A stretch of 64,000 nt of DNA from Plasmopara viticola (taxonomy: Eukaryota; Oomycota; Peronosporomycetes; Peronosporales; Peronosporaceae): positions 1 through 64,000 of the forward strand of contig MBPM02000126.1 in NCBI GenBank assembly GCA_001695595.3, written 5' to 3'. Positions 63,837 through 64,000 of the stretch are shown here, piece by piece. Position 1 is the stretch's first letter. Every line of letters starts with the position of its first letter. The notes under the pieces are model-generated. The model searched no databases, was not told where the DNA came from, and saw only the letters and a list, made by a program, of their open reading frames with translations. Position numbers and translations under genes: made by a program.

Positions 63837-64000
63837 GCGTCTCAGCGCTTTAATGATGTAAACACACGCTTAGTTGTGGCTCTTTTGCGTCCGAGCTCAT
63901 CTGCAAGGATCGAAAAGACGTATCTATGGTCGTACAGCGTACCAGCGCTCGAATGAAGTGAATGTACGCTTAGTCGTGGCCCTGTTGCGGTTGTGAACGT
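63837..64000. repeat. Truncated terminal unit at the right edge of the window
   Basis: S1 (63837-63936) and the first 64 bp of S2 are present, then the window ends. The sequence matches the domain F haplotype (gcgctttaatg, gcaaggatcg, gcgctcgaatg, cctgttgcgg). The array therefore continues to the right without loss of uniformity. Confidence 0.9.

Larger units (their letters stand above)
1..64000. repeat. Tetrameric higher-order satellite array, ~400-bp unit, about 160 copies
   Basis: The whole window is a head-to-tail tandem repeat with a period of 396-400 bp. Landmarks such as gcgtctcagcgct at the start of S1 and gtgcacgtcttgaatgatag in S4 recur once per unit from end to end. Each unit contains four ~100-bp monomers in the fixed order S1-S2-S3-S4. 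All units have the same orientation; I saw no inverted block and no inserted foreign sequence. The window opens inside S3 and closes inside S2. Known biology: nested monomer/HOR organisation is typical of eukaryotic centromeric and other heterochromatic satellites. Which compartment this array occupies cannot be decided from sequence alone. The family is not one I recognise by name. Confidence 0.98.
47099..64000. repeat. Array domain F: highly homogenised new HOR haplotype (42 complete copies plus a partial)
   Basis: Units here are mostly 398 or 399 bp. They share linked variants in all four monomers: gcgctttaatg and gcaaggatcg in S1; gcgctcgaatg, ccctgttgcgg and ctagtgtcgtac in S2; cactaatgcatctgtgcgtg and cgtcgtacatt in S3/S4; ttattgcgactc and cgtaattgtgg in S4. 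The main remaining polymorphism is gatttacattt versus gattgtacattt in S4. Consecutive units become indistinguishable by eye after about 54.6 kb. The first ~7 kb of the domain still contains haplotypes that lack part of this set. Confidence 0.88.

Noticed and set aside
1..64000. Coding repeat array (a giant repetitive protein such as a silk or Balbiani-ring type)
   Set aside because: The period of 397-400 bp is not kept as a multiple of three, and stops occur in all frames in every unit.
1..64000. CRISPR array
   Set aside because: The repeat covers the whole unit with no unique spacers, the period is ~100/400 bp, and there are no cas genes.
1..64000. Transposable element with long tandem internal repeats, or rDNA spacer
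   Set aside because: No terminal inverted or long terminal repeats, target duplications, transposase or reverse-transcriptase coding frames, or rRNA segments were seen. Units are continuous head to tail.
1..64000. Prokaryotic or viral genome segment
   Set aside because: No gene-sized open frame, ribosome binding site, tRNA or operon structure in 64 kb. A HOR array of this length is a eukaryotic chromosomal feature.

Overview
The window is one uninterrupted tandem satellite array. I find no gene, RNA gene, transposon, telomere tract or unique-sequence island in 64 kb. The basic period is about 398-400 bp. Counting the recurring start of the unit gives about 160 head-to-tail copies, all in the same orientation, with partial units at both ends, so neither edge of the array is in view.

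Each ~400-bp unit is built from four related ~100-bp monomers, here called S1, S2, S3 and S4. By ungapped hand alignment the monomers are about 64-72% identical to one another, whereas the same monomer in neighbouring units is nearly identical. That is the signature of a higher-order repeat (HOR): an older 100-bp monomer array was replaced by amplification of a four-monomer block. Two segments of the monomer (about positions 31-40 and 81-100) are the best conserved between monomer types. They lie about 50 bp apart, which hints that the 100-bp monomer itself arose from a ~50-bp duplication.

Layout from left to right: 1-3333, ragged units with many indels; 3334-11301, intermediate units; 11302-17656, more uniform units; 17657-39120, a long domain of slightly shorter units marked by one-base deletions in S1 and S2, interrupted by divergent patches near 23.1-24.6 kb; 39121-47098, a mixed domain; 47099-64000, a very uniform domain of 398/399-bp units carrying a linked set of new variants in all four monomers. 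Several multi-unit block duplications can be traced by private variants.

No prokaryotic gene structure is present, and a HOR array of this size points to a eukaryotic chromosome (centromere, pericentromere, subtelomere or another heterochromatic block). In the counted reference unit GC is 43.7% and CpG is in excess (30 observed, about 19 expected). This argues against a lineage with heavy CpG methylation and fits, for example, many insects or nematodes. The species cannot be named from this sequence. The short open frames on both strands are by-products of the repeat. Most begin at TTG codons, indels of 1-2 bp shift the frame freely, and every unit carries stops.
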